The notes: generated by a model from the sequence alone, not told the origin. Shown: positions 12,258 to 23,333, numbered from the stretch's first letter. The stretch is 64,000 nt of DNA from Ottelia alismoides (GCA_037367405.1 JAZKJV010000149.1:806001-870000); one strand, 5' to 3'. Made by a program: numbers and translations.

Positions 12258-12358
12258 AAAAGAGTGTGGCCAAAAATCGAAGACCAGTGATTTGTGAAAA
12301 AGAAAGGCTATACAGAAGAATCAGAACAAAAATAAACATGAATCAGCAGACAATCGGT

Positions 12359-12394
12359 CCCCCCTATACTTAGGATCCGGTATCCTAAGCATAG
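12359..12394 (-). repeat. Hairpin plus G-run module, A1 copy 4
   Basis: CTATACTTAGGAT pairs with ATCCTAAGCATAG around CCGGT. The stem has one mismatch, and a C6 run stands next to it on the plus strand. Confidence 0.85.
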
Positions 12395-12530
12395 AAGACG
12401 AGAAAAAACGGGGACGATTGTGGTATACGAAGAATATACAAGTGTTGTGGGTCTCCAAAATCGAAAGGCTTAAAAGCATTTGTACAGGATGAGATGAAAA
12501 GAAAGGATGATCATGAATCCTGTACAAAAT

Positions 12531-13020
12531 AGATCACTTCAGTACGAGCCAGATGATCAGTAGTCTCAACGAAGTGCTTCAACATCTACCTGTTAACCAT
12601 GAATGGCTGTGCACCAGGTGACACATCTGATATTGCTATACTGCCATTGTCGTGCACCGTTCTGACTACATAAGGTCCTTCCCACTTGATTTTTAATTTT
12701 CCAGGAAAAATTCTCAATCTCGCATTGAACAACCAGATTTTCTACCCCGGGACAAAGATTTTGTGCCGAATATGTTTATCATGCCATTTCTTCACTTTGT
12801 CCTTATAAATGAGTGTGTTCTCATATGCTTGATTTCAAATTTCTACCAGCTCATTCAAATCTATCTTTCTCTTGGCTCCTGCTTTCTGTACATCCATTAA
12901 TATTTCTCGAATTGCCCATTCGTATTTGTGCATGATCTCTACAGGCAAATGGCACAGCTTTCCATAAACCAGTCTGAATGGTGAAGTACCTATGGGAGTT
13001 TTGTATGCAGTACGATATGC
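12531..13020 (-). pseudogene. pol: A1 integrase C-terminal region, decayed
   Basis: In broken frames the minus strand encodes the region equivalent to A2 residues about 690-843, the tail after the catalytic core. It includes sequences matching A2's [13 protein letters not shown] and [14 protein letters not shown] stretches. No chromodomain is apparent, as expected for Athila. Stops and frame changes prevent a continuous product. Confidence 0.7.
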
Positions 13021-13449
13021 CTAAAGAACCTGATCTAGAAGTAGTGACCAGTTCTTCCTATCCGGTCGTACTAATTTCTGGAGAATTGATTTCACCTCCC
13101 TATTTGAAACTTCAGCCATGCCATTCGTCTGCGTGTGGTAAGGAGAAGCTACTCTGTGATCAATGTCGTATTGCTTCACTAGCTTTTTCACCTCCTTATT
13201 AATGAAATGGATACCCCCATCAGAAATAAGAATACGTGGGATCCAGAACCATGAAATAATGTGTTCCTTTAAAAACTTGCAAATGATCTTACTATCTGCG
13301 GTTCGTACGGGTATAGCCTCCACCCATCTACTAACATAGTCTAAAACGAGAAGAATGTACTCAAAGCCATTGCTAGAAGGGAACGATCCCATGAAATCTA
13401 TGCCCCATGCGTCGAAGATCTCGCAAATAATGGCGGGTCGGATCAACAT
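13021..13449 (-). pseudogene. pol: A1 integrase catalytic core
   Basis: This 142-codon segment carries the retroviral-type integrase core: WGIDFMGSFPSS with the first Asp, ILISDGGIHF with the second Asp, and [13 protein letters not shown] with the Glu, in the D,D(35)E layout. In an intact element this domain inserts cDNA into host chromatin in the nucleus. The frame is broken upstream and downstream by stops, so only an isolated domain remains. It is very similar to A2 residues 535-670. Confidence 0.9.
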
Positions 13450-13770
13450 TGCATATCTAGCACTGACTGTCCCTACAGCTTTTTGACAATCTAGACAACT
13501 CTTTACAAATGTGCATGCATCTCTAGTAAGAGTCGGCCACCATAATCCGCTCTAAAGTACCTTCTGCGCTGTCCTCTTCCCTGAGTGATGTCCTCCTGAC
13601 TCTAAAGAATGACATAAAGTGAGGACACTATTATATTCCTCCTGATGAATACAACGCCTATAAACACAATCCGGTCCTTCGCGAAAAAAAAGCGGATCCT
13701 CCCAATGGTAGTATCGTGCCTCAGAAACTTGTTTCTCAATTCGGTTCTTTGGCCAACATTGAGGGCTTTT
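13450..13770 (-). pseudogene. pol: A1 integrase N-terminal zinc-finger region, decayed
   Basis: By alignment with A2 residues about 470-530, this covers the HHCC finger between RNase H and the integrase core. Several stops and frame breaks are present and no open frame of useful length remains. Confidence 0.65.
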
Positions 13771-13953
13771 CTATGTGACCGGAAAATTGACTATATCTGC
13801 ATACCATGGAAGTTCGGTAACCACAAAGATGTTTTCGTCAGGAAATCTCTCTACGATCTCTGGCATGTACTTATCTAAAGGTTGATCTGACTGTAATCGG
13901 AAGAGGTGATCAGCTACCACATTCTTTACCCCAAGTTTATCTTTGATGTCCAA
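13771..13953 (-). pseudogene. pol: A1 RNase H to integrase connection
   Basis: This 60-codon fragment begins [16 protein letters not shown], the typical end of the RNase H domain in Ty3/gypsy Pol, and continues with the acidic connection NFPVT. It is in frame with nothing downstream because of stops near 13770. Confidence 0.8.
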
Positions 13954-13962
13954 ATCGAATTC

Positions 13963-14643
13963 CTAAAGTAATAGAATCCATCTAAGAAGGCGTGCCTTGG
14001 CATCCTTCTTTTCCATTAAAAATTTGATAGCTGAGTGATCTGTGTAAACTGTGATTTTCGAGCCAAGAAGATATGATCGGAACTTATCTAGAGCAAACAC
14101 TACTGCCAACATCTCCTTTTCTGTCACTATGTAATTTCTCTGAGCATCGTCTAAGGTTCTGCTGGCATAGTGAATAGCAACGGGAAATCCATTCCTCCTC
14201 TGTCCTAATACAGCCTCGACCGCAAAATCGGAAGCATCCGTCATGATCTCGAAGGGTAGAGACCAATCAGGCGGCTGTAGGACAGGAGCACTGATAATCT
14301 TGTCCTTCAATGTGAGGAAGGCATTAATACATTTATCATCTAACGAAATCTCGATGTCTTTGCCTAGTAATTCAGTTAACGGTCGGGCAATTTTGGAGAA
14401 GTCTTGGCTAAACCGTCGGTAAAAGCGGACATGCCCTAGAAATGACCGTAACTGTTTGATGTTGGATGGTGGTTTGAGTTTCTTGATGACATCCACATTG
14501 GCAGAGTCAACCTCCATGCCTCGCTGGGAGATGATGTGCCCCAACACGACCCCGTGAGTAACCATAAAATAGCTCTTTTCCCAAGATAGAACGAGATCTA
14601 CCTCACAACACTTTTCAGAACCTGGTCTAGGTGCGCTAAACAA
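13963..14643 (-). pseudogene. pol: A1 RT thumb and RNase H
   Basis: The 226-codon segment covers RT thumb motifs ([26 protein letters not shown]) and RNase H ([44 protein letters not shown]). The catalytic residues of RNase H appear present: Asp in TDAS, Glu in EKEM and Asp in YTDHS. The domain would degrade RNA in RNA-DNA hybrids. Its N-terminal end overlaps the RT fragment in another frame, which marks a frameshift near 14600-14640. Confidence 0.88.
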
Positions 14644-15554
14644 TCATCAAAGGACTCACTATAGATCGAAAAATCATCTATAATAAACTCTAGAAAATCA
14701 CCGACCATGTCCGCAAAAATAGCAAGCATGCACCTCTGGAAAGTAGCAGGAGCGTTGCACAATCCAAAGGGCATCCATCTAAAGGCATATATGCTGAACG
14801 GACATGTGAAAGTGGTTTTCTCCTGGTCTTCAGGAGCAATTGATACATGGTTGTATCCAGAGTAACCGTCAAGGAAATAGAAGTACACCTTCCCTGCCAA
14901 CCGTTCTATGACCTGATCTATAAAAGGCAAAGGGAAGTGGTCCTTCTTTGTCGCAGTGTTCAGTTTCCTGTAATCAACACATACTCGCCACGACGTGGTT
15001 ACTCTATTTGGAATATCCTCTCCATTCTCATTCTTAACCATCTGAATTCCCGACTTCTTCGGGACAACATGTAATGGGCTAACCCATTCAGAGTTGGAGA
15101 TGGGATAAATTAACCCTGCATCATACCATTTCGTAATCTCTTTCTTAACAACTTCTCGTAAAACCTGATTCAGCCTATGCTGAAACTCTCTGGAGGGTTT
15201 GCTGTCATGATCGAGATAGATATGATGCGAACACAAAGATGGATTAATACCGCGGAGATCGGATACCGTCCACGCAATAGCCTTGCGGTTTCTTTCTAGA
15301 ATCTCCATCAGGCGAGATTCTTCTTTGTTGGTCAAAGACGAACTGATAATGACCAGAAACCGTTGATGTGGACCTGCAAGGAAAGCATATTTCATGTTCG
15401 GTGGCAAAGTCTTTAACTCTAGTAAGGTAGAATCTGGATCTGCTGAAACATCATCTATATTTAAACTGGGATCTGTATCGGTTGTGGATTTGTCGGCATT
15501 CTGATTATCCACCATGTCAATATGCTCTAAAGTCGGACTACGGAAGATGTTCAA
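14598..15554 (-). pseudogene. pol: A1 linker and reverse transcriptase palm/fingers
   Basis: The 318-codon segment starts in an acidic linker (IDMVDNQNADKSTTD). It then shows ELKTLPPNMKYAFLAGPHQ, the GINPSLCSHHIYLDHDSKPS entry of [38 protein letters not shown] and the catalytic FIIDDFSIYSESF. The catalytic box is FIIDD, where A2 has FMDD within EVFMDDFS. The two Asp are retained but the preceding residue differs. It ends at a frameshift just after the DD box. Confidence 0.9.
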
Positions 15555-15842
15555 GACATCATCCGACTCCTCAGAATGATCAGAGGAAAATAACTCAGCT
15601 AAATGAAACTCTGTCTCTGGATCATCTGAAACGGAGGAATAATATAAAGTCTATGAATCTGAAAGATCTACATTAAACTCCTCAGAATTCTGATCCCTTT
15701 GCTTCTCATCATACAGACTAAAATATAAAGTTCTGTCTGAAGAATCGCCCCCTGTAGTCTCGGACCCATCCTCTACTAGGAAATCTTGGGTCTCTACTTG
15801 ACACCTTTCGAGGTCGTCAAAACGGACCTCATCCATGTAATC
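15555..15842 (-). pseudogene. pol: A1 acidic PR-RT linker
   Basis: This stretch is rich in Asp, Glu and Ser (for example DDLERCQVETQDFLVEDGSE). It links protease to RT and aligns with the A2 linker. Two stops separate it from its neighbours. Confidence 0.75.
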
Positions 15843-16406
15843 TCAGGTGGCCAAAGAACTCAGAAAATCAGAAGATGCATCACTAGTTGTGTTCAAATCT
15901 CTTGCCATCTCTATATGTACCTTCTCGCCCTCAGCACGAAAAGATACCTTCCCTTTATCATAATCGAAGAGAGCCTTCGTGGTCTCTAAGAAAGGCCTCC
16001 CGAGAATGATCGGGGTAAGGTGTAATTGTGTAGGGCAATCCACCTCTAGGACCGTAAAGTCCACTGGGAATTGCAGACCCTGCACGGTTACGATAACGTT
16101 CCTAAGTATACCCTTAGGTCTCTTTACAGTTCTATCAGCAAACTGAAGGATCGCGCGAGATTTGTAAAGAGGACCTAACTCGAGCTTATCGAGTAAGGAA
16201 GAGGGTATCAGATTGATCGAGGAACCGTTATCTAATAGAGTGCGGTCGAATTCGGCTTTTGCGATCTCGCATCTGACATAATGTGCACCTGAGTCTTTCT
16301 TCTTCTTTGGTAACTTATTCTTAATAGCACAAGATGTGGCCTTAGTCAAGACATGTTTCTCTGTTAGGGATCTCTTTTTCCTAAGCGTGGTGCATCGGTT
16401 TTTCAA
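15843..16406 (-). pseudogene. pol: A1 aspartic protease
   Basis: The 187-codon fragment starts with the basic gag-PR junction and HYVRCEIAKAEFDR. It has the active-site motif LLDNGSSINLIPSSLL, then LELGPLYKSRAILQFADR, VIVTVQGLQFPVDFTVL and IILGRPFLETTKAL. The D-N-G triad keeps Asp and Gly. In an intact element this domain processes the polyprotein. A stop at about 15841 ends it; the upstream gag portion is in other frames. Confidence 0.9.
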
Positions 16407-17499
16407 TTGATTTTTAAGCGTAGGAAAATGATCTAAGGCATCGTGAAGCAGGCTTCAAAAAGATGTGATCTTTAAGTAAACGTTCAGTCTCTAGAGAAAC
16501 ATCATTCTTTTTGGTATTTTTCTTTCATTTTCCAAACAAAGCATCGGGAAAAGTAACAAAGTCAGGAGTCAGAAAATCAGAATTTTTATTCATTCTTGAA
16601 TCAGCTTGTACATCGAGAGTTTCAGAATTATGTAAAAAACTCTCTAAGATAGGGGAAGAAATGTTTTTCTAGGGATTCTCTGCCTGATCTGGCATGATGT
16701 CATCGTATGATTCGCTAGTGTCCATATCTACTGTATCGACATCGCTCCCGTATCTCGAGTCTGCAGGGTGGTCCTCATCATCTTGCTGGTTCTCCTCCTC
16801 GGCTTCAGAATCATGCGGTTCATGGATTTTCTCGTGCTCCTCGTCACGTGCCCGCTCTTCTACTCCAGCAGGTGCTCATTGTGATCTACCGCTCCTGAGA
16901 CGAATGAAGTTAGATAAAAATTCAGGAAACAAGATCTTACTTGTAGTGTCTACCTGATCTGGATGCCTCCTCTTATTGTTCAGGTTCATCTGAGGCTGGG
17001 CTGGAAGAGTGGTCTTTGGTGCAGTTAACTCGTCCAGACGACGGTTAACCTGCTCCATCTCAGTCTTGTGTGCAATCTAGAGCTTACTCAGCATGTCCAT
17101 GATCTGGTTGAGTACCTGGGCCTGTGAAGACATCTCTAGTTCGGTATGGTGTCCCTGGCTTGCTCCTCTCTTTTGCCTTGGTGTGTATTGCTGAGTAGTG
17201 GAAGGCTGGGAATGTCGCTGTGGTTTGGAGGAAGACTGCTGCGGCTGGTGATAAGGATAATTTTGTGAATAGTGAGCAGGATGCTGATATGATTGTGGTC
17301 TCTGATGATAGACATTCGGGTGATACTGCTGCTGCGTGAAGCTCTGACGGTGCTGGAAATACGGACGTCCATGCTGTGGATGACTGTACGGCTGCTGCTG
17401 CTGATTCGGTATACTCGGCTGCTGAATCGGAGTATACCAAATCTTGTTAATCTTGAGAGTGGATTGTGGCTCCACCTCCATCTCTCTAGTACTGGTGAT
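16407..17499 (-). pseudogene. gag: A1 gag C-terminal region (Gln/His/Pro-rich, no zinc knuckle)
   Basis: Broken frames encode a region rich in Gln, His, Pro, Ser and Tyr (17481-17077), then AQPQMNLNNKRRHPDQVD and FPEFLSNFIRLRSG (17058-16876), then acidic sequence up to the protease. The usual CX2CX4HX4C knuckle of Ty3/gypsy nucleocapsid is absent from all three frames. A2 has the same organisation, so this is a family trait rather than decay. Confidence 0.8.
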
Positions 17500-18515
17500 C
17501 TAGCCGGGATTGGCATGAGACTGATCCTCATGCCAATCGATCTGCGGAATCTCAGACTCACTCTGAACGTAGTGGATTTGACGGTTGGGTGGAGTGGGTG
17601 CGATCCTCCGTGCTGGTTGTGCGGTCGAAGAAGACTGGCTCTGCTGATACTGAAGTTGGAGCTCTGACACCTTCTTTGAAAGATCACTCAGCTGCTGAGG
17701 TAGAGATGAGAGTTTCTCCAACTCTCGTAGCGCTGTAAGTCTTGGACTTGCTTCTGAATCACGTCCACCAACGTCAATTTCTTGCTAATGTATCCCATGT
17801 TGGTGTTTGATTCAGAGTCTGAAATGTTAGCCACCTTATGGTAATCGCGGTGATGTAGTGGCTGTGGGGCTTTCTGAAATACCCGAGTAGAGTCCACGAC
17901 TCTCAAATTCTCGAACATCCCTTCGAAGATGGCCCAGACTGACTCGGCGTCCTTGTTCAAGTAGCTGCCGCCACATGCGGCACTCACGAGCCCCTGCATA
18001 TCCAGTTGGAGTCCTCCAAAATAGCTCTGAACTAGCACCTTCATTGGTATCTCATGATGCGGGCATCTATCCGTAAGGTCCTTGAATCTATCCCATGCCT
18101 CATGGAAAGATTCATGCGGGAGTTGCGTGATGTTGGAGATTTGGCTCCTCATCATGTTCGTCCTTCCCAGAGGAAAATATTTACGCAGGAAAGTGGACTT
18201 CAGATCGTCCCATATAGAGATTTCCCTCCCCAGATGACTCAGCCAGTAAAGTGCCTTATCGGCTAAGGCAAAGGGGAAGGCCTTGAGGCGTACAACCTCC
18301 TGCGTAACTCCTGGATAGCAAGCCGTACCGCAAATCATCTCGAATTGCTGTAAGAAGGTAAACGGCTCCTCTACGGCATTCCCATAGAACTTGGGAAGCA
18401 GTGAAATAAAGGACGGTCTCAGCTCGTATGGCCTTTGATTTGGCGGTAGCCGAATCCAATGGTGGAGCGTTCTAGCACCCGGGTCATACTCATCCCGTAA
18501 AGTAGCGGGATCCAC
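17500..18515 (-). pseudogene. gag: A1 Gag capsid-like core
   Basis: The 275-codon frame (18515-17688) carries the Athila Gag core: ARTLHHWIRLPPNQRPYELRPSFISLLPKF split across motifs, FTFLQQFEMICGT, FPFALADKALYWLSHL, FLRKYFPLGRTNMMRSQI and FHEAWDRFKDL. It would form the virus-like particle shell in the cytoplasm. A frameshift near 17700 shifts to the 17721-17500 frame (PQQLSDLSKKVSELQLQY, a possible short coiled coil). The N-terminal part lies in another frame upstream. Confidence 0.9.
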
Positions 18516-18980
18516 TACAGGCGGTAACTGGTTCCCGACCCCTGCTCACAGCGCGGCTATTTCAGCCCGCAATTCAGTCTGAACTCGGAATTATTCTCGA
18601 ATCTGTAGATTCATCTGCTGAAGTGTATCGAGAATCCCAGTAGTAACATCTACGGTTGGATCTGGTCTTCCTTCTTAATTCTCCCCAGCTGGTGGCCTCT
18701 CATCTGCTGCTGGTCCTTTGCCGCGAGCCATCTGATAGTCTGTGAAAGAGAAGCTCTCGTAAGAACTTAGCCAAAAATCGGCTGGTGATCTAGATGTATT
18801 AAGGCAAGAGTCTGCCTCAATGTTTTGGCCTGGAGGCGAGGGAGTCTGGATCTTACTCTCCTCGAGATCAGATGGGACCAGCTCGGGAGGAGGGTCATCC
18901 TGAGCTTGTGAGAATGTACGCTCGACGGTGGATGGTTGAAAGCTCACGGAGTCTGAGCAGAAAAGCCGTCGAGACGTCAT
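18516..18980 (-). pseudogene. gag: A1 Gag N-terminus
   Basis: The ATG at 18978-18980 (MTSRRLFCSDSVSFQ) equals the start used by A2 at 62249-62251 and follows a noncoding leader. About 100 codons of acidic and Ser/Pro-rich sequence (PPELVPSDLEESK) run to a stop near 18675. Sequence between this and the capsid core aligns with A2 but is out of frame. Confidence 0.75.
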
Positions 18981-20226
18981 CTTCGATGTCAAGAGAATTG
19001 ATCAGGAGAGTACGATTTACGATTCAAATGAGAAGGATATATGCGAAAGCCGCGGAAACTCACGCTCTGCAAGCAAACACAAAGCAAACCCCGTTTTCAC
19101 TAACACAACCTGGTGAAGACCTTAAGGGTTCGGTCTTTTATCTTGTCGATTTTAGGGTTGTAATTAGCAAACAAGTATCGTGGTTATCGCGGGCTGAGCA
19201 AGGTGATAGGTTCCCGATGGTTTCTCCGAAACACTGGCCCGAGTCCTTACAGAAGATCATTCTCACTCATCCAGTATGGGAGTAAGTACGGACCATTTCC
19301 GGCTACCCGTGTTACTTGAGCACGGAGCCTTACGCAGTGTCCTCAAAACCTCCCACTCTGCTAAGTACACCCAGACCATTTCCGGCTACCAGAGAGTACC
19401 CACTGAGGAACAGTGATCATGTGTATGGACTAAGTAGTATTTCACGGGAAATACAGGGTTTTAGGCTCTAACCTTATGGGTCGGCTCTCGCTCGTGCACT
19501 CTGAGAAGATGTGCGGGGATTACTCTCCCAAAGCAGATGAATCGTTACGTTTTTTTAGGTCAGATATGTTTAACAGTCCCGATTTTATTTTGTGGTTTTG
19601 TAATTTTTTTTGGATTTTTTCAAACAAACGTCTACCGATTTTTTTTATAAAATTCCTAAAATCATCCACCTAGGTTACGAGTCCTGAAACTAGCTACGTA
19701 GGCACAATCAGATAGAAAGAAAAACCTAAACAAACATCTAAAAAGCCACGGAAAAACCGATAAGGCGAGAAAAACCGCGGTGGGTGCCCTGATCCCCCGA
19801 ATGCACGGTATCCGGCGAATCAGACCCCGAAAAAAATGGGGGGGGGGTTGTTTACTCTCTTTTATAGTTTCTCTCCCTTTCTCTCTCTCTTGAAAAAAAT
19901 TACACTACTCAAATTCTGCCCTCTGCAACCAATTCGTAAAGAAGAAGCTGGCCTCTGCTCTTTCAACTGATTCAGCTTCCTAAGAAGCCGGCTCATCCTA
20001 CAGGCCCTGCAAAACTTGATTAGCTGTATGAAAAGCTGTACGAAATCAATAGAGAAAAAAGTCGAGAAAATCGTAAGAAAAGCTGAAAGATAGTGAAAAC
20101 AAAAAAAAGTCGATCGAGAAAAGCCGTACGAAAAAACCTTACGAAAAGCTACGAAAAACCAAACAAAAAGAAGAGAGAAGATAAAATAACAAAGATATGA
20201 AAAAAAAATCAAAATACTCTAACGCC
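18981..20226 (-). other. A1 5' leader
   Basis: About 1.2 kb between PBS and gag ATG with no convincing ORF. It aligns with the A2 leader. It includes a block shared with element B (19262-19395), two copies of the motif CCATTTCCGGCTACC about 80 bp apart, and an AT-rich part near the PBS with a G-run at 19842-19850. Confidence 0.75.
19262..19395 (-). other. Conserved leader block, A1
   Basis: In sense this block reads TTAGCAGAGTGGGAGG, then ACACGGGTAGCCGG, then GTCCGTACTTACTCCCATACTGG. The same series occurs in A2 (62527-62650) and in B (28721-28825). Candidate roles are RNA packaging or dimerisation; this is inference. Confidence 0.7.
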
Positions 20227-20244
20227 TCTCCGGCAACAGTGCCA
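20227..20244 (-). other. Primer-binding site of A1 (tRNA-Asp type)
   Basis: In sense TGGCACTGTTGCCGGAGA begins three bases after the 5' LTR. It matches the complement of plant tRNA-Asp 3' end with about three changes. Confidence 0.85.
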
Positions 20245-20926
20245 TTTTGATAGCGGCTAAAATCAGATCACTGCTTTTTAGAGAAGAGATTGTCGATGTA
20301 GAAAAAGTGTCGAAAAGATCTCAGTCGATCAAACAAATTCGTTGCTAATGAAAACCTACACTATTTATTTTACCAAGTAAGTGTGCCTGGGTTGAACTCA
20401 AGGAGGCAGAATAGAGTATTTTGATTTTTTAAGAGAAAATATTTTTGTGATTTATTTTTATCTCTTCTTAAAGCGATCAAAGGAAAGTTACAAGTTTTAT
20501 TGATTTTTTATTTTTATTTTTTTTGACTTTAATCTTTTCCAATTTTTATTTAATTTCAAAAGGGGTATTTTTCACAAGATTTTTTTATTATATAATAGGT
20601 GGAATATAGGTAAAATATAGGTGATATAGTATAGTAGGTAAAAAGCCGAGCATCGAGCTCGAATTACACACGAAAACAAAACAAAACGGAGTCGGTTTTC
20701 GAAGAATTAAAACACGATGAAAACACGAGAAAAATACACGAAGAAGTACTTGAAAATCTTGCGGAGGTAGTTGTGTAGCTACCCCAAGAAAAAACTAAGA
20801 GAAATAAGGTCAAAAGTAGGTACAAAAATCCCCTACAGCCCAGGGGTATAAGCGCAAGAAAAAATATTAAAATGTTCAGCAATTAGGTCCTTTATAGGGA
20901 CTGAAATGAAAAAGAAATAAAGAGTT

Positions 20927-20962
20927 TTACATTTAGGTCCCTGTAGAGGGACCTAAATGTAA
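20927..20962 (-). repeat. Perfect 16-bp-stem hairpin, A1 5' LTR
   Basis: TTACATTTAGGTCCCT pairs perfectly with AGGGACCTAAATGTAA around GTAG. It is in the predicted transcribed R-U5 part. Confidence 0.9.
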
Positions 20963-21220
20963 TTTCTGGAAACCTTCTGGAAAGGGTAAACTCTGGAAAT
21001 CTTCTGGAGTTATGCGCAAAATTTCCACTGGTTCGGATTGAAGGGCTAAGATTAGATTATACAGGCGTTGATCGACGCTTCAGAATGCGCCACGTGTCGT
21101 AAGGCTATGCGACCTGGCGTTCTTCAAGTTCTTGAAGTTGTTTGGCTCGCTGGTGATGTGGGCGTCTTCTCTGATTTCTCTTGATCAACCAACGAAAGCT
21201 TTGGCTCTCCGGCGGGGCCA

Positions 21221-21243
21221 GAGGGGTGGCTCCTCCACCCCTC
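21221..21243 (-). repeat. GAGGGGTGG hairpin, A1 5' LTR
   Basis: A 9-bp stem with loop CTCCT, the same as in the other A1 LTR. Confidence 0.8.
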
Positions 21244-22104
21244 GAGCTCGCCTGCGGTAGTAGGTGGTCGGAGGCGACTCCGAACAGCGGAGGAAAGGAG
21301 ATGAAGGTGGAGGTCCTCTACAACTTGGAGCGACCAGAGTTTGTTGCAGTTGTCTTTGAGTTGTTATTTCCTTGATGATGAAAGCTTCGAGATGCGTGGA
21401 AAGGGCTCCTGATGGAAGAAGAACCTGCAAATACGATATTTATGTGCTCGATTCACGAAGAATCGACCAAGAGGTGATATAATTGCAAGATCAAATAAGT
21501 GGTTTCCAGAGTTATTGAGAATTACGTGAGAATGGCAAGGAAAGGAATCGTGATTTGAGTTGATTTGAAGTTTATTCGATTGGTTTCTACAATCTGGCGG
21601 TTAAAAGGAATGGTTAAGCGTTCTAATGAAATCTTAACCTCTCTAATGGATACACGAATATCGATGAGGAATTAGATGAAAAGTAGATGAATAGGTCTGG
21701 GAGAAGAGGTGTATGTACCTCTGGTAACTTGCTCGACGGACGACCTTCGCCGGAGCTGGACTCGCGATGTAGCGGCGATGCAAGGCTGCCAAAAGCCTTT
21801 GAACCTCCTCCGAAGATCCCTCCTCCACGCAAGCTTGCTGGGGCGGAGTTGTCACCTCCAATTACGGCGAAGTGAGGCTGGAAAGTATGGGGGTCGGCCA
21901 CTGGGGCTCGAGCTGCAGGTGGTTGGAGAATTAGTTGCGAATGTGGGATCTTTAGGGGCTTAGAATGGCTGGCGATGGAGAGGGTTGTTAGTAGATTCAG
22001 CTTGAGGGTTTAGATCATCTGGAGGAATTAAAACGCACGCGAAATAAATTATTGAAGTCGGCTGATCAGAATAGACTGCAGAACAACTTCTTTGAGGAAG
22101 ATGC

Positions 22105-22133
22105 ACCAGGTGCTGACAAGTGTCAGCACCTAG
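22105..22133. repeat. G-box type palindrome, A1 5' LTR
   Basis: The arms CCAGGTGCTGACA and TGTCAGCACCTAG surround a centre with AAGT, the same central change as in the 3' LTR, so the change predates insertion. Confidence 0.85.
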
Positions 22134-23333
22134 TAGGCCAGATTCTGAAAATCCTTGTAAATTCATTATTAAATAATAAATGACGTTATTTTAAATAGGT
22201 ATAAATACAAGAAATGTAAGTAAACTAATTATCTAATTTATGGAATAATTATTTTTTTATAAATAATAAATATTATTCAAAATATAAATAATATATTAAT
22301 AAATAAGTATATATAAATAGGTTTTGAATTTTTAATTTAATAAATAAAAAAATAAATATTTATTTTATATTTTCTTAATTATTAGAACAATAAAAAAGAA
22401 TGTGTAATATTTTAGGGATTTAAATAAACTAATTTACATATATTAATAAATATGGATATTAGGGATATAGTTCATTTTTACCTATAATTTAGGTACTTTT
22501 GATTTTATAAAAAAAATAAATAAGGTCCAAAAATTATGAAATAAATTAAGGTTAAATTACAAGATCATGAAAATAATTAGAAATTATAAAATTAAAAAAA
22601 ATACAAATAATGTGCTCTACATAAAATAAATAGCCTAGAAACCCCGTTGTCTTTTGGTCCCAAAACCAACTTTTTGCAAACGGACTCCGAATTCAATGAA
22701 ACCACCATTATTAATTAGAGAATATTATTTTATGAACTTTAAAGGTGAGTAGAGTGAAATTGGAGTTCGTATGAGGAAGTTATGTTCGGAAGTTGAGATT
22801 TCGACAATTTATAGGCTGGGTTTCTTGGCATATATATAGGGTAATATTTTTAACTTATTTTTATATTTTTATATTCATTTTTTGTAATACTTAGGAAAAG
22901 ATTTTGGTGAAAATTATGTCCATATGAATTAATTAAAAATCATTGAAGTTTTGTATTTATTTTATAAATAGTTAAAGGTGTATGAGGTGTGACTGAATTT
23001 ATTTTTTTAGTTTTCTTTCCTTATCTCCCCCTACTTGTTGGTTTGTCGACCAATCCATGCTGACTTGGTCTCGGGGGTTAGGCTATAAATATACCTTGTA
23101 GTTATATTTATATTTTTAAGTCATATTGTACATATATACATATATCCAATCTGCCTTTTCTTTTTTTCTTGTTCTTTATTTATTTACATGATTTTGATGG
23201 TTAAAAGTGAATATTTATTCATGAATGAGGATTTGTTAAAAGATGAGAATTAATGAATATTTACATGCATTTGTTAAGGGTTTTAAGACAAAATGCGACA
23301 GAAAAGTTAATGAATCATGGATTCATCAACCGT

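Larger units (their letters stand above)
10421..12530 (-). other. A1 3' noncoding region between integrase and PPT
   Basis: About 2.1 kb follows the integrase remains with no env-like or other convincing ORF on either strand. It aligns well with A2 (53731-55799). Parts of it align with B (about 31800-33100). It contains four hairpin plus G-run modules near its integrase end and AT-rich sequence in between. A small plus-strand ORF (10653-10838) is antisense and is not accepted as a gene. Confidence 0.75.
7258..23328 (-). mobile_element. Element A1: full-length degenerate Athila-type retrotransposon
   Basis: A1 is a complete element on the minus strand. Both LTRs (7258-10375 and 20248-23328), PPT, PBS, leader, gag, PR, RT, RH and INT are recognisable in order. 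The flanks are ACCAT (7253-7257) and ACCGT (23329-23333), a 5-bp target duplication with one mismatch. It is the same family as A2. The polyprotein is broken by many stops and frameshifts, and the LTRs differ by many substitutions and a 35-bp deletion, so it is older than A2. Confidence 0.93.
20248..23328 (-). repeat. 5' LTR of A1
   Basis: The plus strand runs TGATAGCGGCTAAAATC to GATTCATCA and matches 7258-10375. Because the element is on the minus strand this is the promoter-bearing 5' LTR. Around 21968 it lacks about 35 bp, including the TATA box, that the other LTR keeps at 8974-9013. It carries the same hairpins, palindrome (22105-22133) and purine motif (23017-23053). Confidence 0.93.

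Noticed and set aside
12093..12394. Hairpin array as a CRISPR or satellite array
   Set aside because: Spacing is irregular, the repeats are inverted within each unit, and the array belongs to the 3' region of a retrotransposon.
10421..12530. Possible env-like gene between integrase and 3' LTR
   Set aside because: Some Athila elements have one, but neither A1 nor A2 has an open frame, signal peptide or membrane segment here on the sense strand.
17293..17667. Plus-strand ORF of 124 codons and similar ones opposite gag (60276-60976)
   Set aside because: They are antisense shadows of the Gln/His-rich gag region.
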